From Lachnospiraceae bacterium AM48-27BH (GTDB taxonomy: Bacteria; Bacillota; Clostridia; Lachnospirales; Lachnospiraceae), in NCBI GenBank assembly GCA_003478355.1, contig QUFC01000011.1:32621-96620 (forward strand): 64,000 bases of DNA, in the 5' to 3' direction. Position numbers and translations under genes: made by a program. The stretch's first letter is position 1. The number at the start of each line of letters is the position of its first letter. Positions 1-8,593 of this stretch are shown one piece after another. The notes under the pieces were generated by a model. The model saw only the letters and a list, made by a program, of their open reading frames with translations. It had not been told where the DNA came from and made no database searches.

Positions 1-1495
1 ATACAGGAAATACTTACGCTGGCAAGGAGACTGTCCAGGTGTATGTGGAATTTTCTGGCAAAGAAGGAATCAGCCACGAGAAGAAACGTCTGGTCGGTTT
101 TGGAAAGACCGATGTGCTGGAGCCTGGAGAGAGCCAGAAGCTGACGATTTCCTTTGACGGAACAGCATTGGAGCGTTTTGATCAGGATGAGAGCGCATGG
201 GTAGTTGACCAGGGTGATTATGGTGTGCTGGTTGGTGATTCTTCTGCGGATCTGGCTGCCGCTGCAGTGCTTCGTGTGGAAGAAGATGTGGTGAGGATGG
301 CTGTGGATCACATTTCCCCACTTCAGAAGGAACTGAAAGAAATGGAGTGGACGCCGCAGGCAGTTGTTTATGAAGAAAAATTGCCGGTGGTTGTGTTAAA
401 GCCGGAGAATCTGGCGAAAGAGAAGAAAGCGCCGAAGGAGAATCCATATGAGGCTAAGGCGAAAGAATTGACAGAGAAATTGACTGCGGAGCAGATGATC
501 GAACTGGTATGTGGCAAGACCGGCGGTGCCCAGGCTCAGGCTGGTGCAGCTTCTGTGAATGTACCAGGAGCGGCTGGCGAGACCGTGGAGTACCTGGCTT
601 CTGAGATTGGAGCAGATCAGGGGGTTCCGGGTATGGCTTTAGCAGATGGTCCGGCGGGTGTCCGTCTGGCACAGAAATATTATACGGACGCCAATGGTCA
701 GGTAGAGCCGGTAGATATCGTAGATGGTATTGAACACGGCTTGTTTGCACCAGAGAAAGTGCTGACAGAGGGAGAAGAGATTTACTATCAGTATTGTTCT
801 GCATTCCCGATCGGTGCGATGGTGGCGATGACCTGGAATACAGAGCTGGCTTATGAGATGGGACTGGCGGCTGGAGAAGAGATGGAAGAGTTCCAGGTGG
901 CCCTGTGGCTGGCACCTGGCATGAATATCCACAGGAACCCGCTGTGTGGCCGTAACTTTGAGTATTTTTCAGAGGATCCACTGGTAAGCGGACGGATGGC
1001 AGGAGCCATCACCAGAGGCGTGCAGACCATTCCAGGAAAAGGAACTACGATTAAGCATTTTGCGTGCAACAACCAGGAAGATAACCGGATGGGCGCAGAC
1101 AGTGTGGTAGGCGAGAGAGCACTCCGTGAAATTTATCTGAGAGGCTTCCAGTATGCTATCGAGGAGACCCAGCCAAAGGCCCTGATGACCTCCTACAACC
1201 TGATCAATGGTGTGCATTCCGCGAATTCTTATGATCTGTGCACCGTATCTGCCAGAAAGGAATGGGGCTATGAAGGTATGATCATGACAGACTGGATGAC
1301 CACGACTGACGGCGGTTCTTTAAGTTATGTGTGCATGAAAGCGGGCAATGATATGATCATGCAGGATGCGCAGCCGATCATGAAAATATCCGTCAGGCGT
1401 TGAATGATGGAAAACTCACGATGGATGAGTTGAAAGCCTGTGTGGTACGGATTATCCGTCTGGCGTTAGAATGTGAAGTGAAGGAACAGAATTGA
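1..1495 (+). CDS. Glycoside hydrolase family 3 enzyme, 5'-partial, frame break near the end
   Basis: Likely hydrolyses beta-glycosidic bonds in plant oligosaccharides (beta-glucosidase or beta-xylosidase type). The frame is open from base 3, so the 5' part lies outside the window. The visible order is a fibronectin-III-like segment (VQVYVEF, then VGFGKT) followed by the GH3 catalytic barrel with ADGPAGVR, GRNFEYFSEDP, KHFACNNQ and MIMTDW, whose Asp matches the family nucleophile. A barrel at the C-terminal end means the reversed GH3 domain order known from rumen and gut Clostridia. The frame closes early at 1403; from about 1383 another frame continues ENIRQALNDGKLT to a stop at 1495, so one base appears to be missing. 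Exact substrate is unknown. Confidence 0.88.
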
Positions 1496-1540
1496 CCAAT
1501 GTTTTGTTTTCCGGATGAAGAGCAGATAGGAGAGGGAATC

Positions 1541-3136
1541 ATGGAAAGTGCAGCAGAAGTAATCAGGGATGGCAAGGCGGTTCTGGGGATTGAGTTTGGT
1601 TCCACCAGAATCAAGGCAGTGCTGGTAGATGGGAAATGTAAGCCCATTGCTTCCGGCAGTCATGAATGGGAGAACCGGCTGGAACATGGATATTGGACAT
1701 ATAGCCTGGAGGACATCTGGGCGGGTTTGCAGGATGCTTATAAGAATTTAAAAGAAGATGTGCGGGAGAAATACCAGCAGCCTCTGAAGCGATTGGGGGC
1801 TCTGGGCTTTTCCGGTATGATGCATGGATATATGGCATTTGATGCGGAGGGGAAGCTGCTGGTTCCGTTCCGCACCTGGCGGAATACGACTACAGGAGAG
1901 GCAGCAGCAGCCCTGACGAAAGCCTTTGATTTTAATATTCCCCAACGCTGGAGTATTGCCCACCTGTATCAGGCCATGTTAAATGGGGAAGACCACGTGG
2001 GGCAGATCACCTATCTGACCACACTGGCCGGCTATATCCACTGGAAAATGACCGGCGAGAAGGTACTGGGGGTTGGTGAAGCCTCTGGCATGTTCCCAAT
2101 CGATAGTCAGACCGTGGATTATGATGAAAAACGTGTGGAAATCTTTGATGATCTGATCGAAACAAGAGGATATCCATGGAAATTGCGCCAGATTCTTCCG
2201 AAAGTCCGAAAGGCTGGGGAAAAAGCAGGGGTTCTGACGGAAGAAGGGGCAAAACTGCTGGATCCAACGGGAGAACTGGAGGCTGGTATTCCGCTCTGTC
2301 CACCGGAAGGTGACGCGGGAACCGGTATGACTGCGACTAATTCTGTAAGAGAAGGGACAGGCAATGTGTCTGCCGGAACTTCCGTTTTTGCCATGGTGGT
2401 ATTAAAAGAGGCGTTAAAGGCAGTTCATGAAGAACTGGATCTTGTGACCACTCCATCTGGAGAGGCAGTTGCCATGGTGCACTGCAACAACTGTACGTCC
2501 GATCTGAATGCCTGGGTTGGTCTGTTTAAAGAGATTGCGGAGAACTTGGGGATCTCTGTGGATAGGAATGAACTGTACGGCATGCTGTATCGGAAAGCCT
2601 TGGAAGGCAAAAAGGACTGTGGCGGAATGGTTTCCTACAACTACGTGTCCGGTGAACCTGTGACCGGAATGATGGAAGGACGGCCATTATTCATGAGGAT
2701 GCCGGATACGAAGCTTAATCTGGCGGATTTTATGAGAACGCATCTGTACGGTTCTTTGGCGGCACTGAAGGTTGGGCTGGATATCCTGTTGAAGGAAGAG
2801 CAGGTGACAGTGGATAAGATCTATGGACACGGCGGCCTGTTCAAGACACCGCTTGTGGGTCAGAAGATTCTGGCAGCAGCTATGAACGCTCCGGTGACAG
2901 TGATGAAAACTGCAGGTGAGGGCGGTCCCTGGGGCATGGCGGTGCTGGCTTCCTATATGCTCAAGAATCGTGGTGAAGGTCTGGCTGATTATTTGGACCA
3001 GCAGGTGTTTGCAGATGAAACAGGTGAGACGGTGGAGCCGGATCCAGAGGATGTCAGGGGATTTGACGCCTATATGGAGGTCTATAAAAAGGGACTGCAG
3101 GTGGAAGCAGCAGCCGTGGAGAGTCTTCTATTTTAA
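1541..3136 (+). CDS. FGGY-family carbohydrate kinase (xylulokinase/L-ribulokinase type)
   Basis: Phosphorylates a sugar, most likely a pentulose, with ATP in the cytoplasm. The N-terminal [14 protein letters not shown] is the first phosphate-binding segment of the actin-like fold; [28 protein letters not shown] and GEGGPWGMA are FGGY C-domain features. About 531 residues, normal for the family. The start at 1541 is chosen because AGGAGAGGG precedes it at good spacing; an in-frame ATG at 1499 lacks such a site. It lies 45 bases after the GH3 gene and probably shares its transcript, pairing sugar release with kinase entry into the pentose phosphate route. Similar proteins are often annotated as xylulokinase; L-ribulose is an alternative substrate. 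Confidence 0.85.
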   Translation: MESAAEVIRDGKAVLGIEFGSTRIKAVLVDGKCKPIASGSHEWENRLEHGYWTYSLEDIWAGLQDAYKNLKEDVREKYQQPLKRLGALGFSGMMHGYMAFDAEGKLLVPFRTWRNTTTGEAAAALTKAFDFNIPQRWSIAHLYQAMLNGEDHVGQITYLTTLAGYIHWKMTGEKVLGVGEASGMFPIDSQTVDYDEKRVEIFDDLIETRGYPWKLRQILPKVRKAGEKAGVLTEEGAKLLDPTGELEAGIPLCPPEGDAGTGMTATNSVREGTGNVSAGTSVFAMVVLKEALKAVHEELDLVTTPSGEAVAMVHCNNCTSDLNAWVGLFKEIAENLGISVDRNELYGMLYRKALEGKKDCGGMVSYNYVSGEPVTGMMEGRPLFMRMPDTKLNLADFMRTHLYGSLAALKVGLDILLKEEQVTVDKIYGHGGLFKTPLVGQKILAAAMNAPVTVMKTAGEGGPWGMAVLASYMLKNRGEGLADYLDQQVFADETGETVEPDPEDVRGFDAYMEVYKKGLQVEAAAVESLLF

Positions 3137-3259
3137 AGCTATTGCCGCAATGGCAGTTGGACAGAGCAGGTAGATTTTGGAAGAAAAACATTGCCAGTAT
3201 AAAAAATGTGACATGGATAGCCGCAAAATTGTGCAAAGTAACGAAAATAAAAAAAGTGC

Positions 3260-3288
3260 TTACGAAGATGTCCGATCTATACTATAAT
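3260..3288 (+). promoter_or_regulatory. Candidate promoter for the leader RNA before DUF2798
   Basis: A perfect TATAAT lies at 3283-3288, with a weak TTACGA -35 at 3260-3265 and a 17-base spacer. Transcription would start near 3295 and immediately enter the hairpin leader. The -10 is convincing, the -35 is not. Confidence 0.5.
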
Positions 3289-3294
3289 TGCTCC

Positions 3295-3416
3295 TGTTAA
3301 AAATGATAGAGGTAACTATGAAGGTACTGAATAGTTACGATAGAGATTAAAAACGCAGTGAGATATACACAAAAAAGTGGAAGTCGCAACGAGTTTTATG
3401 TGACTTCCACTTTTTT
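3295..3416 (+). ncRNA. Structured leader or small RNA ending in a terminator
   Basis: Downstream of a TATAAT box there is a hairpin GTAACTAT (3312-3319) / ATAGTTAC (3331-3338), flanked on both sides by the direct repeat GATAGAG (3305-3311 and 3339-3345). An intrinsic terminator at 3371-3416 follows, 100 bases before the DUF2798 start. A promoter, folded RNA and terminator in a row suggest either a transcription-attenuating leader or a stand-alone small RNA. I do not recognise a known riboswitch class. Confidence 0.4.
3371..3416 (+). terminator. Intrinsic terminator
   Basis: The stem AAAAGTGGAAGTC pairs with GACTTCCACTTTT and is followed by a T run. The A run on the left could let it work in both directions. 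Confidence 0.8.
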
Positions 3417-3518
3417 ATGTCTGCATCTGTATCCTGTATACAAAAATAAAAGAAAAAATCGATGACAGGATGCGGAAAGTAATTTTTGGAAGCTGCGACA
3501 AACAGGAGGACAAAAAAT

Positions 3519-4000
3519 ATGCCACAAAACAAGAGAGAAAGTTTTATCTATTCCGTGATGATGTGTTTTACCATGGTGCTCTGGATGAGTATCTACAATG
3601 TTGCTCTTCATATGGGTGTACTGAATTTTGATACTATCTGTGCAGCATGGCTGGGATTTCCAATCGCATATGTCTTTGCATTCTGCTGCGACTGGTTCCT
3701 GGTCTCCGGAATTGCAAAAGGATTTGCGTTTCGCTTCCTTGTGAAACCAGACAGCAGTGTGATGAGAAAGGTCATCTGCATTTCCAGCTGTATGGTAGTT
3801 CCGATGGTGATCATCATGTCCATGTATGGAGCGTTAGAGGGATGCGTAAAATCAGGTAACTGGAGTCTGCTTTTCATCATCTGGCTGACCAACATTCCGA
3901 AAAACTTCATCATGCACTGCCATTTCAGCTTCTGATCGCAGGCCCTCTGGTCAGAAGGGTATTTCGCAGCCTGTTTCCGGTAGGAAAGGTGCTGGCATAA
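3519..4000 (+). CDS. DUF2798-family membrane protein, frame break near the end
   Basis: Small integral membrane protein with about four hydrophobic segments (MMCFTMVLWMSIYNVA, AWLGFPIAYVFAF, SCMVVPMVIIMSM and a C-terminal one). The family has no established function. AGGAGG at 3505-3510 sets the start at 3519. The frame stops at 3935, but a base missing near 3914 explains it: the neighbouring frame continues ALPFQLLIAGPLVRRVF to a stop at 4000, and that tail is typical of the family. Intact length would be about 160 residues. It follows a leader RNA with a terminator and converges with the LysR gene, their stops one base apart. Confidence 0.72.
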
Positions 4001-4001
4001 A

Positions 4002-4889
4002 TTAAAGATGAAATAAAGATTCCTGATGGCAAAGCGCGATAAATTTTTTTGCGGTTTGAGTCAGGAATTTTTGTTTGTGCCAGATCAGGTAGTTTTTTCT
4101 TAGAAAAGGTTCATCGACTACCGGTCGGGAGATCACTTTTCGAGAAGCAATATCGGCTGAAACCAGTTGTTCAGGAAGGAGCGAGATTCCGAGTCCACAG
4201 GCTACAGCATTTACTAATGCCTGAGTGCTGGCACTTTCCCACGCAGGATTAATTGAAAGAAAGTGCATAGCAAAAATCTGATCCAACAATGTGCGGCCTG
4301 CGCTTCCTTTATCACGCATTAAAATTGGGTATTGCACCAGATCTTCCATATATATTTCAGGTTTACTGCATAAAGGATGTTCATGCGGAAGAATTAATTT
4401 TAAATGGTCTTCCAAGATGACTTCTTTGTGAATGTGTTCATCCGGTATATCTCCTTCTACAATGGCGATATCGATTTTATCATCTAAAAGGAGTTCATAG
4501 ATGGTATTGCTCTTGGAAACGGCAGCCTGCACCCGTAGATTCGGGTATAGATTTTGCAGCTGTCTGATCATTACAGGTAAAATAAAATTTCCAAGTGTGA
4601 TACTGGCTCCAATTCTGAAAATTCCAAATTCATCCCAGTTTTTAATTTCCAATTCCATATCATGAAAAGAGTTTACGATATGAAGTGCTCTTACATAGAT
4701 TTCTTCGCTTTCTTTTGTCCGGTAAAGTCTGCGATTGATACGTTCAAATAATCGGATTCCATAATAATTCTCTAATTCCTGAATCGAACGTGAAACTGCA
4801 GGCTGAGTCATATGCAGTAGGTCAGCAGCTTTTGTGATGTTCATTTCCTGATACACAGTAACAAATATCCGCAAATGTTTTAAAGTCAT
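4002..4889 (-). CDS. LysR-family transcriptional regulator
   Basis: DNA-binding regulator. The N-terminal winged helix-turn-helix (LKHLRIFVTVYQEMNITKAADLLHMTQPAVSRSIQELE) is textbook LysR; the rest is the effector-binding domain, with DIAIVEGD and GLGISLLPEQLV as typical sites. About 295 residues, full length. The start at 4889 is preferred to 4898 because AAGGAG lies 9 bases before it and directly abuts the other ATG. It is divergent from the chrA pair with a 105-base intergenic region holding an inverted repeat, so it probably controls those transporters and itself. The inducer is unknown. Confidence 0.9.
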   Translation of the reverse strand: MTLKHLRIFVTVYQEMNITKAADLLHMTQPAVSRSIQELENYYGIRLFERINRRLYRTKESEEIYVRALHIVNSFHDMELEIKNWDEFGIFRIGASITLGNFILPVMIRQLQNLYPNLRVQAAVSKSNTIYELLLDDKIDIAIVEGDIPDEHIHKEVILEDHLKLILPHEHPLCSKPEIYMEDLVQYPILMRDKGSAGRTLLDQIFAMHFLSINPAWESASTQALVNAVACGLGISLLPEQLVSADIASRKVISRPVVDEPFLRKNYLIWHKQKFLTQTAKKFIALCHQESLFHL

Positions 4890-4912
4890 ATGGATCATCT
4901 CCTTATACCAAT

Positions 4913-4943
4913 AATGCTATTATAACAATAAAATAATAGCATT
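4913..4943. promoter_or_regulatory. Inverted repeat, candidate LysR operator
   Basis: AATGCTATTA (4913-4922) and TAATAGCATT (4934-4943) form a perfect 10-base inverted repeat with an 11-base spacer, between the divergent LysR and chrA genes. LysR regulators usually bind AT-rich dyads in this position. Confidence 0.6.
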
Positions 4944-4994
4944 TTAAATATGATAGCGCAAGTGGTAGTATGGGGAAGAAAGGAGAGGAAGGGT

Positions 4995-5563
4995 ATGAAA
5001 GAAACCAAGGGAACGATCTTAAAAAAACTATTTTTCAGCACGCTGTATATCAGTGCATTCACCTTCGGAGGAGGATTTGTCATCATTACCTTTATGAAGC
5101 GCAAATTTGTGGATGAGCTTCACTGGATTGATATGACAGAAATGCTGGATCTTACTGCGTTAGCGCAATCTTCCCCAGGAGCAATCGCGGTAAATGCCGC
5201 AATTTTAGTGGGATGGAGAGTGGCCGGATTGATGGGAATGCTGATAGCGGTCCTGGGGACCATACTTCCGCCCATGTTGATCTTATCTGTAATTTCGTTA
5301 TGTTATCAGGCATTTGCATCAAATCTTTATGTCGCATTGATCTTAAAGGGAATGCAGGCGGGAGTAGCTGCAGTAATTCTGGATGTCGTATGTGGTCTTG
5401 GAAGCAATGTGATCAAACAGAAAAGACCGATACTTCTGGTGATCATGGCAGTGGCTTTTTTGGCAAATATGGTTTGGAAGGTGAATGTGGTCTATATTAT
5501 TCTGGCATCGGCCTGATGGGGATTCTGTTAGAATTGATGGGAAGAAAACGAGGTGAGGCATGA
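4995..5563 (+). CDS. chrA: Chromate-transporter-family (CHR) protein, first of a pair, frame break at end
   Basis: Membrane protein of the CHR family, single-domain type. AFTFGGGF and SSPGAIAVNAAILVGWRVAG are the family signatures, followed by several hydrophobic helices. Start at 4995 follows GGAGAGGAAGGG. The frame stops at 5516 because one base seems to be missing near 5513; the adjacent frame continues LMGILLELMGRKRGEA to a stop at 5563, overlapping the next gene by four bases, as expected for a coupled pair. Short CHR proteins work as heterodimers of two such genes. Chromate export is the known activity of characterised members, but the physiological substrate in an anaerobe is unproven. 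Confidence 0.83.
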
Positions 5564-6126
5564 TGATCTATCTGCAGTTGTTTCTAAGTTTTTTACAGGT
5601 TGGCATGTTTAGTATCGGTGGTGGCTATGCGGCGATGCCATTGATCCAGAGTCAGGTGGTAGAGAAATATGCCTGGTTGACGATGAATGAGTTTACAGAT
5701 CTGATCACCATAGCAGAGATGACACCAGGACCGATTGCAGTTAATTCGGCTACATTTGTTGGAATCCGGATAGCCGGATTTCCTGGTGCGGTGATCGCAA
5801 CGTTCGGATGTATTTTTCCATCGTGTATCATCGTGTCTTTGCTTGCTTATATTTATTATCGATATAAAAATGTGTCAACGTTACAGAGCGTGCTTTCAAG
5901 TTTACGTCCAACGGTGGTTGCATTGATTGCAGCAGCAGGCTTATCAATTTTAAGAACCGTGGTATTTGGTGAAAATGAAATGGTTTTGACACATATCAAC
6001 TGGATAGGTGCTATGATTTTTGCAATTGCGTTATTTGTATTAAGAAAATGGAAAATTAATCCAATTCTGGTTATGAGCTTATGTGGAGTCAGCCGCATGA
6101 TGATTCATCTGATTGCAGGAGTTTAA
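5560..6126 (+). CDS. chrA: Chromate-transporter-family (CHR) protein, second of a pair
   Basis: Partner of the preceding protein. It shows the same signatures: GMFSIGGGYAAMPLI near the N-terminus and EMTPGPIAVNSATFVGIRIAG near residue 50, then hydrophobic helices. 188 residues, usual for a single CHR domain. The ATG overlaps the end of the upstream gene once its frame break is repaired, so the two are translationally coupled and probably form one transporter. A LysR gene divergent from the pair is the likely regulator. Confidence 0.85.
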   Translation: MMIYLQLFLSFLQVGMFSIGGGYAAMPLIQSQVVEKYAWLTMNEFTDLITIAEMTPGPIAVNSATFVGIRIAGFPGAVIATFGCIFPSCIIVSLLAYIYYRYKNVSTLQSVLSSLRPTVVALIAAAGLSILRTVVFGENEMVLTHINWIGAMIFAIALFVLRKWKINPILVMSLCGVSRMMIHLIAGV

Positions 6127-6145
6127 AGCAAGGAGAGTGAAAAAT

Positions 6146-6606
6146 ATGAAAATGCACAGAATAAAAAAGGAAATCGGAAGAGAAATCATTACAGGGGAGC
6201 TGGATCAGGAAATAAGGTATGTGAGTAATCGTGGGAATATGTGGCAGCTTTTCGATGAACAAAAACGGGAATGTGTTAAGGTTAAACATTCCATGGATCA
6301 TATAGTCGTTACAGGCATGATCAATGGAGAGGGAAAGATGTTTTTTGCAAAAGAACATTCCTTTTTTCAGTCTCCCCGTGTGTGTTCGCTGCATTTTTTG
6401 AAAGGCAAGGAAAAGTATACCATTGTTCAATCCCCAAAAAGGATTATACTATTTATCAGAATGACCGGATCATTGGAACCATCTACGGGATCGATAGTTT
6501 AAAACCAGAAATCCAGATAGAAGAAACCATAGATGAAAATATGGTGGGGCTGGTTTATATATTGGCGAAAATCATGTATCATCAGGATGATGTGTTTATG
6601 GTGTAG
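6146..6606 (+). CDS. Unknown protein downstream of chrA, with a frame break
   Basis: I do not recognise this protein with confidence. AAGGAGAG precedes the ATG at 6146. The first frame ends at 6502, while another frame carries a plausible continuation (DYTIYQNDRIIGTIYGI) to a stop at 6606; a single base lost in the A run near 6437 would join them into about 153 residues. The pattern of short strand-like segments resembles tubby C-terminal/LURP-one-like proteins, but that is only an impression. It follows the CHR pair closely and may be in the same transcript. Confidence 0.5.
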
Positions 6607-6669
6607 CTGATATGAAAAGGTGATGGTAGTTCTGATTTTCCGATCTCTGGATGATTGGAGGAAATTTTC

Positions 6670-7842
6670 ATGAATGATTATCAAAGAGCTTGTGAACTGA
6701 AGGATGAAACGATTGCAAATCGCCGTTATATCCATGAGCATGCGGAGGTGGGGCTGGAGCTTCCTCAGACCAGAGCATATGTGATGGAAAAATTAAAGGA
6801 ATATGGGCTGGAACCGAAGGTATGCGGTGCTGGTGTGACAGCGACTCTGGGAAAAGCAGGAAAGGTCCTGTTACTCAGGGCGGACATGGATGCGCTTCCG
6901 ATGCCGGAGGAGAGTGGAGAGAGCTTTGCATGCAAAGATGGGATTCACAACCATGCCTGCGGTCATGATTTTCATGCAGCGATGCTTTTGACGGCAGCGA
7001 AGATCTTAAAAGAGAAGGAAAATGAGTTAGAGGGAACGGTAAAATTCATGTTCCAGCCGGCCGAGGAGACCTTTGAGGGAAGCAGGAACATGATCGAGCA
7101 TGGGATTCTTGAAAATCCTAAGGTAGATGCGGCACTGGCATTTCATGTGGCAGCAGGAAAGGTACCTGCGGGACTGGTGATGTACAATGACAGTGGCGTG
7201 ATGATGTCTTCTGTTGATGGTTTTCAGATCACTATCCATGGAAAAGGGGCTCACGGTGCATCTCCTCACACAGCCATCGATCCGATCAATGTGGGGGCTC
7301 ATATCTATCTGGCACTTCAGGAACTGATTGCCAGGGAGAGCAATCCAAGCCATGCCTGCGTGCTGACGATCGGACAGTTTGCAGCAGGCTCTGCACCCAA
7401 TATCATACCGGAGATCGCAGTGCTGCAAGGAACGATCCGCACCAATGATAAGGATGCGAGAGCGTTGCTGGTGCGCCGGATGAAGCAGGTGGCAGAAGGT
7501 GAGGCAGCTGTTTTTGGAGCGAGTGTAGAGATCGAGATGCTCTCAGAGGTCTGTCCGCTGATCTGTGATCCAACGCTGACAGATGAGATGGTTGGTTACA
7601 TCAAGGAACTTCCGGTTCCTGGATTGAGTCTGTATCCGGGCGCATCTGCCAATGCATCAGAGGATTTTGCGCTGATCGCAGAGCGAGTACCGTCTGTCTT
7701 TATGTATCTGGGCTCAGGATACTTAGATGAGCGGGGCGATTATGGAGCACACAATCCAAAGGTTGTTTTTGATGAAGCTGTTTGCCCGATCGGTGTGGCA
7801 GGACTGGTTCACTGCGCAGTGCAGTGGCTGAAGAAGCATTGA
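6670..7842 (+). CDS. M20D-family amidohydrolase (amino acid/peptide deacylase type)
   Basis: Zinc or manganese hydrolase that removes acyl groups from N-acyl amino acids or related amides in the cytoplasm. Metal-ligand motifs: LRADMDALPM, HACGHDFHAAM, FQPAEET with the catalytic Glu, FHVAAG and a late SEDFA. The dimerisation domain insert (residues about 180-290) includes GKGAHGASPH. 390 residues, full length. Start at 6670 follows GGAGGAAA; the in-frame ATG at 6655 has no such site. Substrate (hippurate, N-acetyl-diaminopimelate, indole conjugates) cannot be told from sequence. A hairpin terminator follows, so it is probably its own unit. Confidence 0.88.
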   Translation: MNDYQRACELKDETIANRRYIHEHAEVGLELPQTRAYVMEKLKEYGLEPKVCGAGVTATLGKAGKVLLLRADMDALPMPEESGESFACKDGIHNHACGHDFHAAMLLTAAKILKEKENELEGTVKFMFQPAEETFEGSRNMIEHGILENPKVDAALAFHVAAGKVPAGLVMYNDSGVMMSSVDGFQITIHGKGAHGASPHTAIDPINVGAHIYLALQELIARESNPSHACVLTIGQFAAGSAPNIIPEIAVLQGTIRTNDKDARALLVRRMKQVAEGEAAVFGASVEIEMLSEVCPLICDPTLTDEMVGYIKELPVPGLSLYPGASANASEDFALIAERVPSVFMYLGSGYLDERGDYGAHNPKVVFDEAVCPIGVAGLVHCAVQWLKKH

Positions 7843-7865
7843 TCGAAAAAGTATTGATGGATCAG

Positions 7866-7900
7866 CCGGATACCTCTTCGAATTCGAGGTATCCGGTTGT
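7866..7900 (+). terminator. Intrinsic terminator of the M20D gene
   Basis: An 11-base perfect stem CCGGATACCTC / GAGGTATCCGG with a 9-base loop, followed by TTGTTT, lies 24 bases after the stop codon. Confidence 0.75.
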
Positions 7901-8142
7901 TTCAAATAGATTCTTTCCACCGACGATCCCTGCGCGCAGTGTGCCATATCTGGCAAGTATATGCTTCATACAAATGCCGTATCTGACAGTAATTTTGCAG
8001 GCAATATAACAGGGATTTAACAGAAACTTAACCATAGTGTGATGTTATAAAAAACATATGAATGTCTATTGAAAGTCCAATTTTGACACGAAACCGACCC
8101 AATTATTACAATTAGCCCCCAAAACTAAAATTTTTATGCTAA

Positions 8143-8221
8143 GATGGCGGAGCAGTTCCAATCAAACATGCAGCTGGCAATCAGCCCGCCATCGCAAAGA
8201 AACCGATCGGTGTGGAACTGC
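8143..8221 (+). ncRNA. Candidate pseudoknotted RNA, class unknown
   Basis: Two perfect helices interlock. GATGGCGG (8143-8150) pairs with CCGCCATC (8186-8193), and GCAGTTCCA (8152-8160) pairs with TGGAACTGC (8213-8221), giving the order a-b-a'-b' of an H-type pseudoknot. A small hairpin GCTG/CAGC (8173-8185) abuts the first helix and a weak ACC-GATC-GGT hairpin sits at 8202-8211. A strong terminator begins 15 bases downstream. There is no intact gene directly downstream on this strand, so this may be a small RNA or an orphaned riboswitch. I know no class that fits. Confidence 0.5.
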
Positions 8222-8235
8222 AAAAATGGGGATGA

Positions 8236-8273
8236 AAACAGGACTGGTCCTTTGAGGAACCAGTCCTGTTTTA
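8236..8273. terminator. Bidirectional intrinsic terminator
   Basis: AAACAGGACTGGTTCC-type stem: AAACAGGACTGGTCC pairs with GGAACCAGTCCTGTTT, with A and T runs on either side. It ends the candidate RNA on the plus strand and lies just beyond the stop of the minus-strand alginate-lyase remnant. Confidence 0.85.
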
Positions 8274-8289
8274 TATCTTAGAAAGAATC

Positions 8290-8593
8290 TAAAACCACAG
8301 ATACGGCATCCGGATCGCCGCATTTCTCCTGGCCTCTTCATCTGCTGTCTCAAATGGCAGAGATTCATAAAGCTGCACTAGTTCCGGTCGTTTTAAGAGG
8401 TTTCCTGCAAAAAGCATAAAGGGCATCCGCACAGGAAATGCGTCGAAATGCGTCACATCTTTCGCATACGGCCAGGTGGATTTATCTAACAGGTATGGGG
8501 TCAGGAAATCAACGCCTTTCTGGATGTCAGCGCCGTTTGGCAGGGCGTAATTCCACAGATTGTCATCTGGAGTGGAGAGCAGATAACAGAGGG
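8290..8593 (-). pseudogene. 3' fragment of an alginate-lyase-family gene
   Basis: Reading the minus strand from 8593 to a stop at 8290 gives about 100 residues with alginate-lyase (PF05426) C-terminal character: STPDDNLWNYALPNGADI, GVDFLTPYL, STWPYAKDV and FAGNLLKRPEL. There is no start codon or ribosome binding site, and the similarity ends abruptly at about 8593, where a plus-strand coding fragment begins. The N-terminal two thirds are missing. The family is inferred from pattern and from the KdgF-like cupin next door; a polyuronate lyase is likely but the substrate is not known. Confidence 0.6.

Noticed and set aside
8143..8221. HDV-like ribozyme
   Set aside because: The nested pseudoknot order is similar, but there is no catalytic C in the stretch before the last helix and the loop of the third hairpin does not fit the consensus.
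8438..8593. N-terminal 52 codons of the plus-strand open frame
   Set aside because: They are antisense to the alginate-lyase remnant, have no ribosome binding site and no protein-like pattern.
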